DNA of 64,000 bases from Ensifer adhaerens (GCF_013283195.1 NZ_JABEKT010000001.1:1832509-1896508), one strand, 5' to 3'; numbered from the stretch's first letter, positions 9,264 through 20,663 are shown. The notes: generated by a model from the letters alone, not told the origin. Program-made: numbers and translations.

Positions 9264-10304
9264 CTAGCTGGCCAGTTGCGGCGCCGGCGCACCCCCGGCG
9301 CGAAGCGCCAGCACGCCGAGCTTCTGTCCGCGTCCCTTGACGGCGTGCTCACCGAGATCCTCGACACGCACATAGTGAGGCAGTCGCATCTTGCGAGCAA
9401 GGTCGGCGGAAATGAGAACTTGATGGTTCAACGTCTTGCAGAAGCCTTCAAGCCGGGCCGTCGTGTTCACCGTGTCGCCGAAATAGGTGATCTTGTGGCG
9501 GTCGAGGCCGATCTCGGCCGCGACGATGGTTCCCCCATGGAGAGCCGCACGCAGACGCGGAACCTCGCCGAATTCCTTCTGCCAGCGGTGCGCGTCCGCG
9601 TCGATCATCTCCAGAATGTCGAAGACGCAATGGATACAAGCTGCGTTGTTTGTGGCCCGGTCGAAGGGCCAGGTGATGACTGCGGCGTCTCCCACATAGT
9701 CGTCGATCGATCCGCGATAGCGCAGAACCGGATCTGCGATCGTCGCGAACAGCTTGCCGAGGTATTCCTGCATCCGCAGGTCGCCATTGCGCTCGGCATA
9801 GGAGGTCGAACCGGCGAGATCGATGAACAGGAAGACACGCTCTTCCTGGATCGGCCTGCGGTAGCGCCCGGTCAGCAGGCTTAGGAAGACGTCGCGCCCG
9901 AGCAGTTCACGGACCCTGAGGATGAAGACGAGCGAGCCCGAGATGGCCAATGCAAAGAGCAGAACCGTCTTGGACGGCAGCATCGCCTCCATCCAGTGAT
10001 CGTTCATCACGCCGCTCATCCCCATGATCAGGCCGGCGGCTGCGTAACCGATATCGAGCAGCACGAAATAGATTGCGAGCGAGGCGACGAAGAAGACCGG
10101 TGTCGAGAAGGTATGGATCCGTCGATTGAGACGCCGGAAAATGATGCGGCGCTCGAATGCAATGATCGGCGTGCACATGAACAGTGCATAGGTCGCGCCG
10201 ATCAGCCAACCTGTCCCATAAACAATCCACGCGTAGACGGCGCCGGCCGCAGCAACGACCAGCAGCAGGAGAAGTCCTTCGAAAGTGGAGAAACGCCAGC
10301 GCAT
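9264..10304 (-). CDS. Membrane-bound class III adenylate/guanylate cyclase
   Basis: The 346-residue protein has an N-terminal membrane domain with about four hydrophobic segments (residues 10-30, 34-50, 68-95, 112-132) and a class III cyclase catalytic domain. Both metal-binding aspartates are present: D162 in FLFIDLAGST and D206 in DDYVGDAAVI. The GDTVNTTARLE motif supplies the transition-state asparagine and arginine. It should make cAMP from ATP at the inner membrane. Rhizobia carry many such cyclases, and the signal sensed by this one is unknown. It is last in the leftward run MFS, multicopper oxidase, rnd, cyclase, but separated from rnd by 172 bp with two hairpins. Confidence 0.9.
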   Translation of the reverse strand: MRWRFSTFEGLLLLLVVAAAGAVYAWIVYGTGWLIGATYALFMCTPIIAFERRIIFRRLNRRIHTFSTPVFFVASLAIYFVLLDIGYAAAGLIMGMSGVMNDHWMEAMLPSKTVLLFALAISGSLVFILRVRELLGRDVFLSLLTGRYRRPIQEERVFLFIDLAGSTSYAERNGDLRMQEYLGKLFATIADPVLRYRGSIDDYVGDAAVITWPFDRATNNAACIHCVFDILEMIDADAHRWQKEFGEVPRLRAALHGGTIVAAEIGLDRHKITYFGDTVNTTARLEGFCKTLNHQVLISADLARKMRLPHYVRVEDLGEHAVKGRGQKLGVLALRAGGAPAPQLAS

Positions 10305-10381
10305 GCGGAAAGGCCTCGGAACCCGATAACGGAAGAAGGGGCACGTCGGCCAACGTCGTTGTACCGTGTCGCGTCAGCGCG

Positions 10382-10412
10382 CCGATTCGCGATCCCTAGG
10401 ATTGCGAATCGG
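10382..10412. repeat. Perfect 9-bp-arm hairpin between rnd and the cyclase gene
   Basis: CCGATTCGC (10382-10390) and GCGAATCGG (10404-10412) are exact inverted copies around a 13-nt loop. There is no T-run, so it may be a regulatory or mRNA-stability structure rather than a classical terminator. Confidence 0.6.
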
Positions 10413-10445
10413 TGGCGCCAAGGGGCCTTGGCTAGAGCCGGATTC

Positions 10446-10468
10446 GGGCGGAAGATTGTTGTCCGCCC
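10446..10468 (-). terminator. Possible weak terminator after rnd
   Basis: GGGCGGA (10446-10452) pairs with TCCGCCC (10462-10468) 9 bp beyond the rnd stop. The stem is strong but no U-tract follows on the minus strand. Confidence 0.4.
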
Positions 10469-10476
10469 GCGCGCCT

Positions 10477-11628
10477 TCAGTCGCCGATTTCCATCGCTTC
10501 GATCTTCTTGTCGACGAAGCGCAGAGCCACTTCGCCGTTGATCAATTTCAGTGCCGTATCGCCGAACAGCTCACGCCGCCAGCCTTTCAGCGCGCCGACG
10601 TCGGCCTTCTCGCCCTCGGCGGCGATCTTGTCGAGATCGTCGCTGTTGGCGATGATCTTGGCAGCCACACCCTGTTTCTCGGCGATCAGCTTCAACAGCA
10701 CCTTGAGCATTTCGGTGGCGGCGGCAGCACCTTCCGGCGTGTGGTTCTGTCGCGGCAAGCGTGGCAGGTCGGTCTTGGGAATAGCAAGCGCTTCGTTGAC
10801 CGCCTCGGTCAGCGCTGCTCCCGCGCTCGAGCGCTCCCAGCCCTTCGGGATCGTTCGCAGCCGCGCCAGTGCCTCGGAATCCTTCGGCTGCTGTTGTGCC
10901 ACTTCATAGATCGCATCGTCCTTGAGGATGCGACCGCGGGGAACGTTGCGATTGCGCGCCTCACGCTCGCGCCAGGCCGCAACCTTCTGCAGAACGGCAA
11001 GTTCGATGGGCTTCTTGACGCGCATCTTCAGGCGTTGCCAGGCGTCATCGGGATGCAGGTCGTAGGTGTCTTTGGCTTCGAGGATGGCCATTTCCTCCGA
11101 CAGCCACAGCGAACGGCCTTCGCGCTCGAGCTGCGCGTTCAGGTGCTGATAGACGTCGCGCAGATGCGTGACGTCGGCCAGCGCGTAATCGAGCTGTTTC
11201 TCGGTCAGCGGCCGGCGGCTCCAGTCGGTAAAGCGCGAGGACTTGTCGATCTGCTCGCCCTTGATCCGGTTGACGAGCTGGTCGTAGGAGACGCTGTCGC
11301 CGAAGCCGCAGACCATGGCGGCGACCTGGGTGTCGAAAATCGGGTGCGGGATCAGGTTGCCGAGATGGAAAATGATCTCGATATCCTGGCGCGCGGCATG
11401 GAACACCTTGATCACGTCAGGGTTGGCCATCAGCGCAAAGAACGGCGCGAGGTCGATGCCCTTGGCCATCGGATCGACGATGACGGCCATATCCGGGTTC
11501 GCCATCTGGATCAGGCAAAGCTCCGGCCAGAAGGTGGTCTCACGCAGGAATTCCGTGTCGATCGTAATATAACTTGAGCGGGCCAGCTGCTGGCAGGCGG
11601 CCTCGAGATCTGCGGTTGTTTCAATCAT
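10477..11628 (-). CDS. rnd: Ribonuclease D
   Basis: The 383-residue protein has an N-terminal DEDDy 3'-5' exonuclease domain and a C-terminal HRDC domain. Catalytic motifs are visible: IDTEFLRE (residues 22-29), an aspartate-bearing FHAARQDIEI region, and LDYALADVTHLRDVY with the Tyr/Asp pair. RNase D trims 3' ends of tRNA and other stable RNAs in the cytosol. Length is normal. aspS lies about 3 kb away, a neighbourhood familiar in Rhizobiaceae. Confidence 0.95.
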   Translation of the reverse strand: MIETTADLEAACQQLARSSYITIDTEFLRETTFWPELCLIQMANPDMAVIVDPMAKGIDLAPFFALMANPDVIKVFHAARQDIEIIFHLGNLIPHPIFDTQVAAMVCGFGDSVSYDQLVNRIKGEQIDKSSRFTDWSRRPLTEKQLDYALADVTHLRDVYQHLNAQLEREGRSLWLSEEMAILEAKDTYDLHPDDAWQRLKMRVKKPIELAVLQKVAAWREREARNRNVPRGRILKDDAIYEVAQQQPKDSEALARLRTIPKGWERSSAGAALTEAVNEALAIPKTDLPRLPRQNHTPEGAAAATEMLKVLLKLIAEKQGVAAKIIANSDDLDKIAAEGEKADVGALKGWRRELFGDTALKLINGEVALRFVDKKIEAMEIGD

Positions 11629-11706
11629 CGGATTTAAATCACTGTGGCAAAAATGCGGCTAGGTTTTTCGTGTAGCCCTTCGTGCCATCCGTCACAATCG
11701 AAATTC

Positions 11707-13107
11707 TCAGACCACCTTGAAATAACCGGTCATGCCGGTCTTCTGATGCTCGATGATGTGGCAGTGGAACACCCAGTCGCCAAGATTGTCGGCAACAAGC
11801 GCTATTTCCGCCTGTTCGTCGGGCAAAAGCAGGATGGTGTCGGTCGGCGGCGGCAGGAATGTCCGCTTGTTCGAGCTTAGAATGCGGAAGCTCATGCCGT
11901 GCAGATGGATCGGATGGGCATGTGGCGTCCGGTTGGCGATCTGCATCACATAGCTCTTGCCGAGCTTCATCTCCTCGATCGGCGCGATCGGATCGGGCGT
12001 GTCGCCCGGCCACGGCACCTTGTTGATCGCCCAGAATGTGTAGCCGAGCGAGCCGCAGATCGAGGGTGTCGCCTTGTGTTCGGCGGTGGCCGTCAGGTCG
12101 ATCGGAATGCGCGTGGCAACCGACAGGTCCGCCTCGGCGATCGGATTGGCGGGCAGGGCTGAGACATCGCGGATATCTCGATTCAAGGATGGCCCCGCCG
12201 CGCGGAAGCTTGCGATCGTCCAGGGATGCGAGCCGCGCAGATTGCCGAGCTTCACCGTGGCGCCCTCGCGGTCCGGCATCCTGACGACGAGGTCGATGCG
12301 CTGACCGGGGCCGATGTCGTAGCGGTCGAGAGGGAAGGGCTTGCCGAGCGGGTTGGCGTCCAGCGCCACGACCACGGCGTCCGCGCCCTCCAGCCCGAGC
12401 GTATAGATCCGCGTGACGTCCGTTGCCGCAATCCGGACCCTGACGAGGCCGCCGGCCGGCACGTCGTAGCTCGGCTCCTGCTGCCAGTTCGCCGTGCGCA
12501 CCGTGCCGTAGGTGCCGCCGCGCGCAGCGTCGCGCGGCTTGAACGGGTCGATGAAGGCACCGCCCTTGCCGAGCCGCCAGTCGCGCAGGTTCAGGACGAT
12601 TTCGGCGTCGAACACAGGATCGTCGGGGTTCTCGACGACGATGACGCCCGTCAGCCCGCTTCCCATCTGGGTCAGCGTGTTGCAGTGCGGATGATACCAG
12701 AAGGTGCCGGCATCCGGCGGCGTGAAGACGTAGTCGAAGGGATCGCCCGGATAGACATAAGGCTGGGTCATCTCCGGGACGCCGTCCATGGCGTTGGGGA
12801 TGCGAAGTCCGTGCCAATGCACGGTCGTCGGCTCGTCGAGCCTGTTCATCAGTCTTGCCGCGTAGGGTTCGCCCATGCGCATCCTCAGCACGGGCGGCAT
12901 GCCGTTGCTGACAGAGTCCCCGAGCCCATAGGTCATGACCTTGGGTGTAACGCCGTCCGCGGCAATCTGCGCCTCGGTCAGCTGGGCCGTCAGGATCTGC
13001 GGATCCGGTGCAGCCCCGGCGCGTGCCGCCATGCCGGCGCCGAATGCGAAAGCGCCACCCAAAGCGGCGGAGCCCTGGAGGAACGTGCGGCGGCTGATCA
13101 GGGACAT
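11707..13107 (-). CDS. Tat-exported multicopper oxidase
   Basis: The 466-residue protein starts with a twin-arginine signal (SRRTFLQGSAALGG, residues 5-18). All four copper motifs are intact: HWHG (97-100), WYHPH (137-141), HPIHLHG (from 398) and HCHIIEHQKTGM (from 448), the last with the type-1 Cys, His and Met ligands. It is a folded-export periplasmic oxidase that reduces O2 to water using organic or metal substrates. No methionine-rich CueO-type insert is evident, so Cu(I) oxidase activity is uncertain. The MFS gene lies 95 bp upstream on the same strand. Confidence 0.93.
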   Translation of the reverse strand: MSLISRRTFLQGSAALGGAFAFGAGMAARAGAAPDPQILTAQLTEAQIAADGVTPKVMTYGLGDSVSNGMPPVLRMRMGEPYAARLMNRLDEPTTVHWHGLRIPNAMDGVPEMTQPYVYPGDPFDYVFTPPDAGTFWYHPHCNTLTQMGSGLTGVIVVENPDDPVFDAEIVLNLRDWRLGKGGAFIDPFKPRDAARGGTYGTVRTANWQQEPSYDVPAGGLVRVRIAATDVTRIYTLGLEGADAVVVALDANPLGKPFPLDRYDIGPGQRIDLVVRMPDREGATVKLGNLRGSHPWTIASFRAAGPSLNRDIRDVSALPANPIAEADLSVATRIPIDLTATAEHKATPSICGSLGYTFWAINKVPWPGDTPDPIAPIEEMKLGKSYVMQIANRTPHAHPIHLHGMSFRILSSNKRTFLPPPTDTILLLPDEQAEIALVADNLGDWVFHCHIIEHQKTGMTGYFKVV

Positions 13108-13202
13108 TCTGGCAATCTCGGCAACTGGATGGGAGGTCAGGTTCTAAACCTGATCGTCGCAATCAGCAATTCGCTCGCGCAGGCACATCTTGCCGCAGGG
13201 GT

Positions 13203-14441
13203 TCAGTCGTCCTTGCGCGGTTGGCTTCCACCCGCGAGCTTGTTGAAGAAGGACGACGTCCGCAGCAGGTTGCGAAACGGCATGGCACGGGCTTCCGTCG
13301 GCACGCCGCTGCGGGCCGTCATGCGCCTGATTGTATAGAGCATGAAGAGGAAGAGGATGGCGGCGGTATAGATGAACAGCGCCTGCGGGCCGAAGATTTC
13401 GAGCAGGAAGGAGGCAAACAGCGGGCCGATGATCGCACCGAGCGACCAGAAGAACAGCATGCCCGCGGAGACCAGCGCATGCTGGCCTTCCGCCGCGTGG
13501 TCGTTGGCATGAGCCGAGCACAGCGAATAGAGCGGCATGGCGAAAGCGCCGAACAGGAAGATGCCGGCGAAGTTCAGCAACTCGTCGTTGCCGGCGCCGA
13601 AGGCGAGGAAAAGCCCAGCGAGCAAGGACCCGAAGGTGGCAATCAGGATGATCAGGCGCCGGTCGATCTGATCGGAGTAGTGGCCGAGCGGGTATTGCAA
13701 GACGACGCCACCGATGATGCCGGCGCTCATGAAGGTGGCGATCGCCGTGACGGACAGCCCGATCCCTTGCGCGTAGATCGGGCCAAGGGAGCGGAAGGCG
13801 GCATTGGTCAGGCCGACGACGATGCACCCGACGGTCGCGAGCGGTGAGATGTTCCAGAGCGCCCTGACGTCGAAGCGGATCGCCTCCGGCGCTACCGGGC
13901 TCGACCGGTCGGCAAAGGAAATAGGCACGAGCGACAGGGTCAATGCCATCGAGATGATGGCAAAGAGTTCGAAGCCGCCGATCCCGATGCCAGGAATGAT
14001 GTATTGGGCCGCGGTAACCGAGCCGAGATCGACCAGGCGATAGACGGACAGCGTCCGCGCGCGATTCGTATTGGTGACGCTGGCGTTCAGCCAGCTCTCA
14101 ACGGTCGCAAAAAGACAGGCGAAGGCGATACCGGCGACCAGCCGCATCAGGAACCACATGAACGGGTTGATGACGAGCACCATGGCGATCGCCGCCGCCG
14201 ATGCGATTGCTGCCATCGCCGAGAACGTGCGGATATGCCCGATCGAGCGCAGGATGCGGGTGACATAGATGCAGCCAAGCGCGAAGCCGATATTGTAGCC
14301 GGCGCCGATGACACCGATCAGCGATGTCGAGAAGCCTTCTTCCAGCGCTCTGAGCGAGATGAACGTGCCTTGCAGTCCGTTGCCACCGATGAGGATGCCT
14401 GCGGTGACAAGAAGCGGAATGAGCGGACGAATTTGCGACAT
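13203..14441 (-). CDS. MFS transporter
   Basis: The 412-residue protein starts [22 protein letters not shown] and has about 12 hydrophobic segments. A glycine-rich loop ([12 protein letters not shown]) follows transmembrane segment 2, consistent with the major facilitator superfamily and reminiscent of the YcaD group. The ATG at 14441 was chosen because it begins just before the first membrane segment. The substrate is not predictable. It is divergent from aspS and upstream of the multicopper oxidase, perhaps in one unit. Confidence 0.85.
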   Translation of the reverse strand: MSQIRPLIPLLVTAGILIGGNGLQGTFISLRALEEGFSTSLIGVIGAGYNIGFALGCIYVTRILRSIGHIRTFSAMAAIASAAAIAMVLVINPFMWFLMRLVAGIAFACLFATVESWLNASVTNTNRARTLSVYRLVDLGSVTAAQYIIPGIGIGGFELFAIISMALTLSLVPISFADRSSPVAPEAIRFDVRALWNISPLATVGCIVVGLTNAAFRSLGPIYAQGIGLSVTAIATFMSAGIIGGVVLQYPLGHYSDQIDRRLIILIATFGSLLAGLFLAFGAGNDELLNFAGIFLFGAFAMPLYSLCSAHANDHAAEGQHALVSAGMLFFWSLGAIIGPLFASFLLEIFGPQALFIYTAAILFLFMLYTIRRMTARSGVPTEARAMPFRNLLRTSSFFNKLAGGSQPRKDD

Positions 14442-14752
14442 GGGGCAGGCGACTTCCGAAGGGCTCGCGAGTCGGGATAAAGGCGGACGCAATATGTGTA
14501 ACGGCGCATTCGGATGGCGCACAGTCGCGAATTGTGACGATATCCGTTCTTTTCGCGCCGTTTGAGCGAAAGCCTTGTCTTCAGCCCGTGAACAGGGGCG
14601 AATTTGTCCGCCGTCGGCGACGCTTCCCGAAGGGAACGCAGACGTCTCGGCTTGACAAAGCCGGCGCATCATGCGCTTTTCCGCCCGATTTTGATCATGT
14701 TGCCGCGCGCCGTTCCGGCCTGCGCGGCGCTTTGCAATTCCGGGATAACACG
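14442..14752. other. Divergent MFS/aspS intergenic region
   Basis: This 311-bp spacer separates the leftward MFS gene from aspS. A CTTGACA element at 14651-14657 could be a -35 box for aspS, but the matching -10 is poor. No hairpin or riboswitch-like structure was recognised, and no small ORF is convincing. Confidence 0.5.
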
Positions 14753-16540
14753 ATGCACCGCTACCGCAGCCACACCTGTGCCGCCCTCCGCAAGTCGGAT
14801 GTCGGCTCCACCGTTCGCCTCTCCGGTTGGGTCCACCGCGTCCGCGACCATGGCGGCTTGCTTTTCATCGATCTGCGTGACCACTACGGCATCACCCAGG
14901 TCGTCGCCGATCCCGACAGCCCCGCCTTCAAGGCGGCCGAAACGGTTCGTGGCGAATGGGTCGTGCGCATCGACGGCCTCGTCAAGGCCCGCATGGACGA
15001 CACCGTCAACAAGGGCATGCCGACGGGCGAAATCGAGCTCTACGCCCAGGAGATCGAGGTTCTTTCTGCCGCCAAGGAATTGCCGCTGCCGGTCTTCGGC
15101 GAGCCGGATTATCCGGAAGACGTGCGCCTGAAGTACCGCTTCCTCGACCTGCGCCGCGACACGCTGCACAAGAACATCGTCAAGCGCACGCAGATCATCT
15201 CGTCGATGCGCCGCCACATGGGCGAAGTCGGCTTCACCGAATACACGACCCCGATCCTGACGGCGTCGTCGCCGGAAGGTGCACGCGACTTCCTCGTGCC
15301 GTCGCGCATCCATCCCGGCAGCTTCTACGCCCTGCCGCAGGCGCCGCAGCAGTACAAGCAGTTGCTGATGGTTGCCGGTTTCGACCGCTACTTCCAGATC
15401 GCGCCGTGCTTCCGCGATGAAGACCCGCGCGCCGACCGCCTGCCGGGCGAATTCTACCAGCTCGACCTGGAAATGAGCTTCGTCGAGCAGGAAGACGTCT
15501 GGACGACGATGGAGCCGGTCATCCGCGACATCTTCGTCGAGTTTGCCGACGGCAAGCCGGTGACGGAAAAGTTCCCGCGCATTCCTTACGACACGGCCAT
15601 CCGCAAATACGGCTCCGACAAGCCGGACCTGCGCAACCCGATCGAGATGCAGGCGGTTACCGAGCACTTCGCCGGTTCCGGCTTCAAGGTCTTCGCCAAC
15701 ATGATCGCCTCGAACCCGAAGGTCGAAGTCTGGGCCATCCCGGCCAAGACCGGTGGTTCGCGCGCCTTCTGCGACCGCATGAATGCCTGGGCGCAGAGCC
15801 AGGGCCAGCCAGGCCTCGGCTACATCTTCTGGCGTAAGGAAGGCGAAAAGCTCGAAGGCGCTGGCCCGCTTGCCAAGAACATCGGCGAGGAACGCACCGA
15901 TGCGATCCGCACGCAGCTTGGTCTCGATGACGGCGATGCCTGCTTCTTCGTCGCCGGCGATCCGTCGAAGTTCTACAAGTTTGCCGGTGAGGCCCGCACG
16001 CGGGCAGGCGAGGAGTTGAACCTCGTCGACCGTGACCGCTTCGAGTTCTGCTGGATCGTCGACTTCCCGTTCTACGAATGGCTGGAAGACGAAAAGAAGA
16101 TCGATTTCGCCCACAACCCCTTCTCGATGCCGCAGGGTGGCCTTGAGGCGCTGAACAGCGAAGATCCGCTGTCGCTCAAGGCCTACCAGTACGACATGGT
16201 CTGCAACGGCTTCGAGATCGCGTCCGGCTCGATCCGTAACCAGCTGCCGGAAGTCATGGTCAAGGCGTTCGAGCTGACCGGCAAGTCACAGCAGGAAGTC
16301 GAAGAGCAGTTCGGTGGTCTCTACCGTGCGTTCCAGTACGGCGCGCCGCCGCATGGCGGCATGGCCTTCGGCATCGACCGCGTCGTCATGCTGCTCGTCG
16401 GTGCCAAGAACTTGCGCGAGATCTCGATCTTCCCGATGAACCAGCAGGCCGTCGACCTCCTGATGGGCGCGCCGTCCGAGGCGACGCCGGCGCAGCTGCG
16501 TGAACTGGCGCTTCGCCCGATCCCGCAGAAGAAGGACTAA
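14753..16540 (+). CDS. aspS: Aspartyl-tRNA synthetase
   Basis: The 595-residue class IIb synthetase has an N-terminal OB-fold anticodon-binding domain ([15 protein letters not shown]), class II motif 2 ([10 protein letters not shown]), a bacterial GAD insertion in the middle, and motif 3 ([13 protein letters not shown]) near the C-terminus. Length is typical of the bacterial-type enzyme. It charges tRNA-Asp, and in alphaproteobacteria often also tRNA-Asn for later amidation by GatCAB. The ATG at 14753 (MHRYRSHTC) matches the family start. A strong intrinsic terminator follows. Confidence 0.97.
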   Translation: MHRYRSHTCAALRKSDVGSTVRLSGWVHRVRDHGGLLFIDLRDHYGITQVVADPDSPAFKAAETVRGEWVVRIDGLVKARMDDTVNKGMPTGEIELYAQEIEVLSAAKELPLPVFGEPDYPEDVRLKYRFLDLRRDTLHKNIVKRTQIISSMRRHMGEVGFTEYTTPILTASSPEGARDFLVPSRIHPGSFYALPQAPQQYKQLLMVAGFDRYFQIAPCFRDEDPRADRLPGEFYQLDLEMSFVEQEDVWTTMEPVIRDIFVEFADGKPVTEKFPRIPYDTAIRKYGSDKPDLRNPIEMQAVTEHFAGSGFKVFANMIASNPKVEVWAIPAKTGGSRAFCDRMNAWAQSQGQPGLGYIFWRKEGEKLEGAGPLAKNIGEERTDAIRTQLGLDDGDACFFVAGDPSKFYKFAGEARTRAGEELNLVDRDRFEFCWIVDFPFYEWLEDEKKIDFAHNPFSMPQGGLEALNSEDPLSLKAYQYDMVCNGFEIASGSIRNQLPEVMVKAFELTGKSQQEVEEQFGGLYRAFQYGAPPHGGMAFGIDRVVMLLVGAKNLREISIFPMNQQAVDLLMGAPSEATPAQLRELALRPIPQKKD

Positions 16541-16564
16541 GGTCTTCACAGACTGAGAAACAAG

Positions 16565-16604
16565 AGACCCGGCGGTTGCCTTCACCGCCGGGTCTTTTCA
16601 TTTC
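16565..16604 (+). terminator. Intrinsic terminator after aspS
   Basis: AGACCCGGCGG (16565-16575) pairs perfectly with CCGCCGGGTCT (16585-16595) around a 9-nt loop and is followed by TTTCATTTCT. Confidence 0.9.
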
Positions 16605-16619
16605 TACGTGGGTGCAAGC

Positions 16620-17825
16620 TCAGGGCTTGGCGTAGACGGCGTCGCGCACATCGCGGGTAAACTGGCCCCACATGCCTTCGAACGCCGTGTTGGTCAGGGC
16701 CACCACCGTGATGTTTTCGACCGGGTCGACGAACCAGTTGTGGCCATAGGCGCCGCCCCACTGGATCGTGCCCTTGGACTGCGGCGTGCCGGCCCCCGCG
16801 GGATCGACGAGCACGGCCCAGCCGTAGCCAAAGCCCCAGCCGGGACCCTGTGTTTCCGCCTTGGGACCGGTGTGGTCCTGCATCATGGTGCTGACCGTTT
16901 CCGGCGAGAGCAGTGGCCCGCCGCCCTTGCGGATCGTTTCCAGGAACGTCAGCAGGTCGTTCGCGGTCCCCGCCATGCCGGCGCCGCCAGAGGGGAAGGC
17001 ATGGGCGTCGAGGATGCGGTCGGGCGAGAAGAGCACCTTGCCCTCGCCGATCGGTACGGCCGCGTTACCCTCCATTCGGACCGGCGCGGGCGAGCCATCG
17101 AAGTAGGCTGCGGTCAGCCTGTCCGTCTGCCTCACCGAAAACCCGGTGTCGGCCAATGCAAGCGGCGTCACGACCAGTTCGTCGACAGCCTTGTCCAGCG
17201 TCTTGCCTGTGGCTTTCTCGATGACGGCGCCGAGCACGTCGATCGCCACGGAATAGCGCCAGGTCTCGCCCGGTCGGGATGCGAGCGGGACGGTGGCGAT
17301 GCGCTTCAGATTCTCGTCCAGGGTGATGCCGGAGAGATCGAGCCCATCGGAAACGCCGGCCTTCGCGTAGGAACCGCCTGGCGGCTGGAAGAAGCCGTAC
17401 TCGAGCCCGGCGGTATGGTTGAGGAGGTGGCGCACCAGGATCGGCGCCTCGCTGCCCTCGAAGTTGGGCCGGAAATCCGGAAGCCATTTGCTGACGGGAT
17501 CGTCCAGTTTGATGCGTCCCTGTTCGACAAGCCGCATCGCTGTCACCGTCACCAATGGCTTGGTCACCGAGGCAAAGCGGAAGATATCGTTCTGGTGCGC
17601 GGCACGGTTCGCTTCCCGGTCGGCAAGGCCCGCAGCTCTGGCATAAACAAGTTCGCCATCGCGAGCGACGAGAACGACGGTGCCGACAATGCGCTTTTCA
17701 GCAATCGCTCGATCGATCACCGGGTCGAGCTGCGCTTTGAGTGCCGATTGGCCGTGATCGTCGGCAAGTGCCGGAAAGGCGAGCAGCGCGGAGACCAGGG
17801 CAGCACTCTTGAGATGGAGACTCAT
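16620..17825 (-). CDS. Secreted class C beta-lactamase-like serine hydrolase (family VIII esterase type)
   Basis: The 401-residue protein has a signal peptide (MSLHLKSAALVSALLAFPALA). The catalytic SxxK is S86-V-T-K89, the second motif is Tyr191 in YSVAID, and the third element is W356-G-G. The YSV and WGG versions fit family VIII carboxylesterases (EstB-like) better than true AmpC enzymes, which have YxN and KTG. It probably hydrolyses short esters in the periplasm. An AGGAGG ribosome-binding site precedes the start, and a divergent TetR regulator shares the promoter region. Confidence 0.87.
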   Translation of the reverse strand: MSLHLKSAALVSALLAFPALADDHGQSALKAQLDPVIDRAIAEKRIVGTVVLVARDGELVYARAAGLADREANRAAHQNDIFRFASVTKPLVTVTAMRLVEQGRIKLDDPVSKWLPDFRPNFEGSEAPILVRHLLNHTAGLEYGFFQPPGGSYAKAGVSDGLDLSGITLDENLKRIATVPLASRPGETWRYSVAIDVLGAVIEKATGKTLDKAVDELVVTPLALADTGFSVRQTDRLTAAYFDGSPAPVRMEGNAAVPIGEGKVLFSPDRILDAHAFPSGGAGMAGTANDLLTFLETIRKGGGPLLSPETVSTMMQDHTGPKAETQGPGWGFGYGWAVLVDPAGAGTPQSKGTIQWGGAYGHNWFVDPVENITVVALTNTAFEGMWGQFTRDVRDAVYAKP

Positions 17826-17858
17826 CGTGGAAAACCTCCTATAATCACAATGACCGTT

Positions 17859-17873
17859 CCTGAATATGTCAGG
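17859..17873. promoter_or_regulatory. Candidate TetR operator
   Basis: CCTGA and TCAGG form a palindrome with a 5-bp AT-rich centre, placed between the divergent esterase and TetR genes. It lies 34 bp upstream of the esterase start and 28 bp before the preferred TetR start. Control by the adjacent TetR protein is inferred. Confidence 0.45.
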
Positions 17874-17900
17874 TGCGATTCTAATTCTAGAGTGATCGTT

Positions 17901-18542
17901 GTGAAAAATAGCAGTTTGTTGGAATCATCTACCCGCCGGCGTGGACGACCACGTGCTTTCGACCGCGATGTTGCGCTTGCGGCCGCCGGAGAAACCTTTT
18001 GGCGACTGGGATACGAGGGGGCGTCGATTGCCGATCTGACCGCAGCCATGGGGATTACGCCGCAGAGCCTCTATGCGGCCTTCGTCTCCAAGGCGGAGCT
18101 CTATCGCGAGGCGCTTGAGCGCTATCGGCAGGAGGAAGGGGCGGCGGCCGGCCGGAACCTGAACGGTGAAGGGCACGTGGTCGATGCTATTGCGAGGCTT
18201 CTTCGGATTTCAGCCCATGAGTTTTCGCTTCCCGGTCGGCCGAAAGGCTGCATGATCTCGACCGCCGTTTTGACATGCGCTGTCGAAAATGACGCGATCG
18301 CCCGCCACGTGACCGTTCTTCGCAGCCAGACACTCGCGGCGCTCGAGGCGCGGCTTCGCCGTGGCATCGAAGAAGGTGAATTGCAAGAGCACACGGATGC
18401 GGGCGGGCTTGCTCGCTTTATCGGCGCCATCCTGCAGGGAATGACGGTGCAGGCTCAGGACGGAGCCGGAGAGGCGGATCTCTTGCCGATTGCCGAATTT
18501 GCCATTGCCGAGGTCGCGCGTCACTGCCGGGCCGCGGCCTGA
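17901..18542 (+). CDS. TetR/AcrR family transcriptional regulator
   Basis: The protein has about 213 residues if the GTG at 17901 is used. An N-terminal RRRGRPRAFDRDVALAAA segment leads into the helix-turn-helix (ASIADLTAAMGITPQSLYAAF), followed by a C-terminal ligand domain. The ATG at 17850 and GTG at 17892 are alternative in-frame starts; the ATG would overlap the proposed operator. The regulator is divergent from the family VIII esterase and most likely represses it and itself. Confidence 0.85.
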   Translation: MKNSSLLESSTRRRGRPRAFDRDVALAAAGETFWRLGYEGASIADLTAAMGITPQSLYAAFVSKAELYREALERYRQEEGAAAGRNLNGEGHVVDAIARLLRISAHEFSLPGRPKGCMISTAVLTCAVENDAIARHVTVLRSQTLAALEARLRRGIEEGELQEHTDAGGLARFIGAILQGMTVQAQDGAGEADLLPIAEFAIAEVARHCRAAA

Positions 18543-18610
18543 GTTCACGGCAGTCCCGCTCCTCGGTCTGAGCTGGCCGGTCCGCAACCCATGGCACTCA
18601 TCCCCGCTTC

Positions 18611-20251
<1,641 letters not shown>

Positions 20252-20353
20252 TCAACACGAAACTCGCAGTCACGTGGCCCGCGATCGAAAAGGGCCCTGA
20301 CGCTACCGATCGTCAATGTGGCGCCCTCATCGGAAGCGCTGCCGCTCAACACG

Positions 20354-20572
20354 TTACTCTTCGCCATCATCAGGCGTCAGGATGTCGATCAACGCAGCGA
20401 CCCGTCCAGCCGGCAGATGCCGTCCTTCGCCGATCAGCGCCTCGTCGTTGTTGACCCAGGCGATTGCTTCGGCGAGTTCTGCCGCACTGGCTCCCGTCGC
20501 CAGTAGCTCCGCCATCAGCGTTTCGTCGACCGGGCCAAGAATGGCGGTGATATCCGCATGTTTCAGTCCCAT
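20354..20572 (-). CDS. 72-aa conserved hypothetical protein upstream of groEL
   Basis: The small acidic soluble protein begins MGLKHADITAILGPVDE and ends LTPDDGEE, with no membrane segment or recognised domain. A GGAGAACGTC ribosome-binding region precedes the start. The gene lies 114 bp upstream of groEL on the same strand, and the RpoH-like promoter 64 bp upstream of its start would drive both. I infer a heat-shock-linked function but cannot name one. Regular codon usage and a sensible ribosome-binding site argue that it is real. Confidence 0.72.
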   Translation of the reverse strand: MGLKHADITAILGPVDETLMAELLATGASAAELAEAIAWVNNDEALIGEGRHLPAGRVAALIDILTPDDGEE

Positions 20573-20635
20573 GACGTTCTCCTTCCGTGTGATCGGTCAG
20601 GAATGCCGGATGAAGTCTTGCCTTCAGAGAAATGT

Positions 20636-20663
20636 AGATAGGCGACGGCGCTCGTGCATCAAG
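20636..20663 (-). promoter_or_regulatory. RpoH (sigma-32) type promoter for the 72-aa gene and groEL
   Basis: On the minus strand CTTG (20663-20660) is followed after exactly 17 bp by CCTATCTACA. This matches the alphaproteobacterial heat-shock consensus CTTG-N17/18-CYTATNTNNG at all fixed positions except the last. It lies 64 bp upstream of the 72-aa gene and downstream of the acyltransferase terminator. Confidence 0.78.

Noticed and set aside
10366-11577. 403-codon ORF opposite rnd
   Set aside because: Antisense shadow; RNase D motifs on the other strand are complete.
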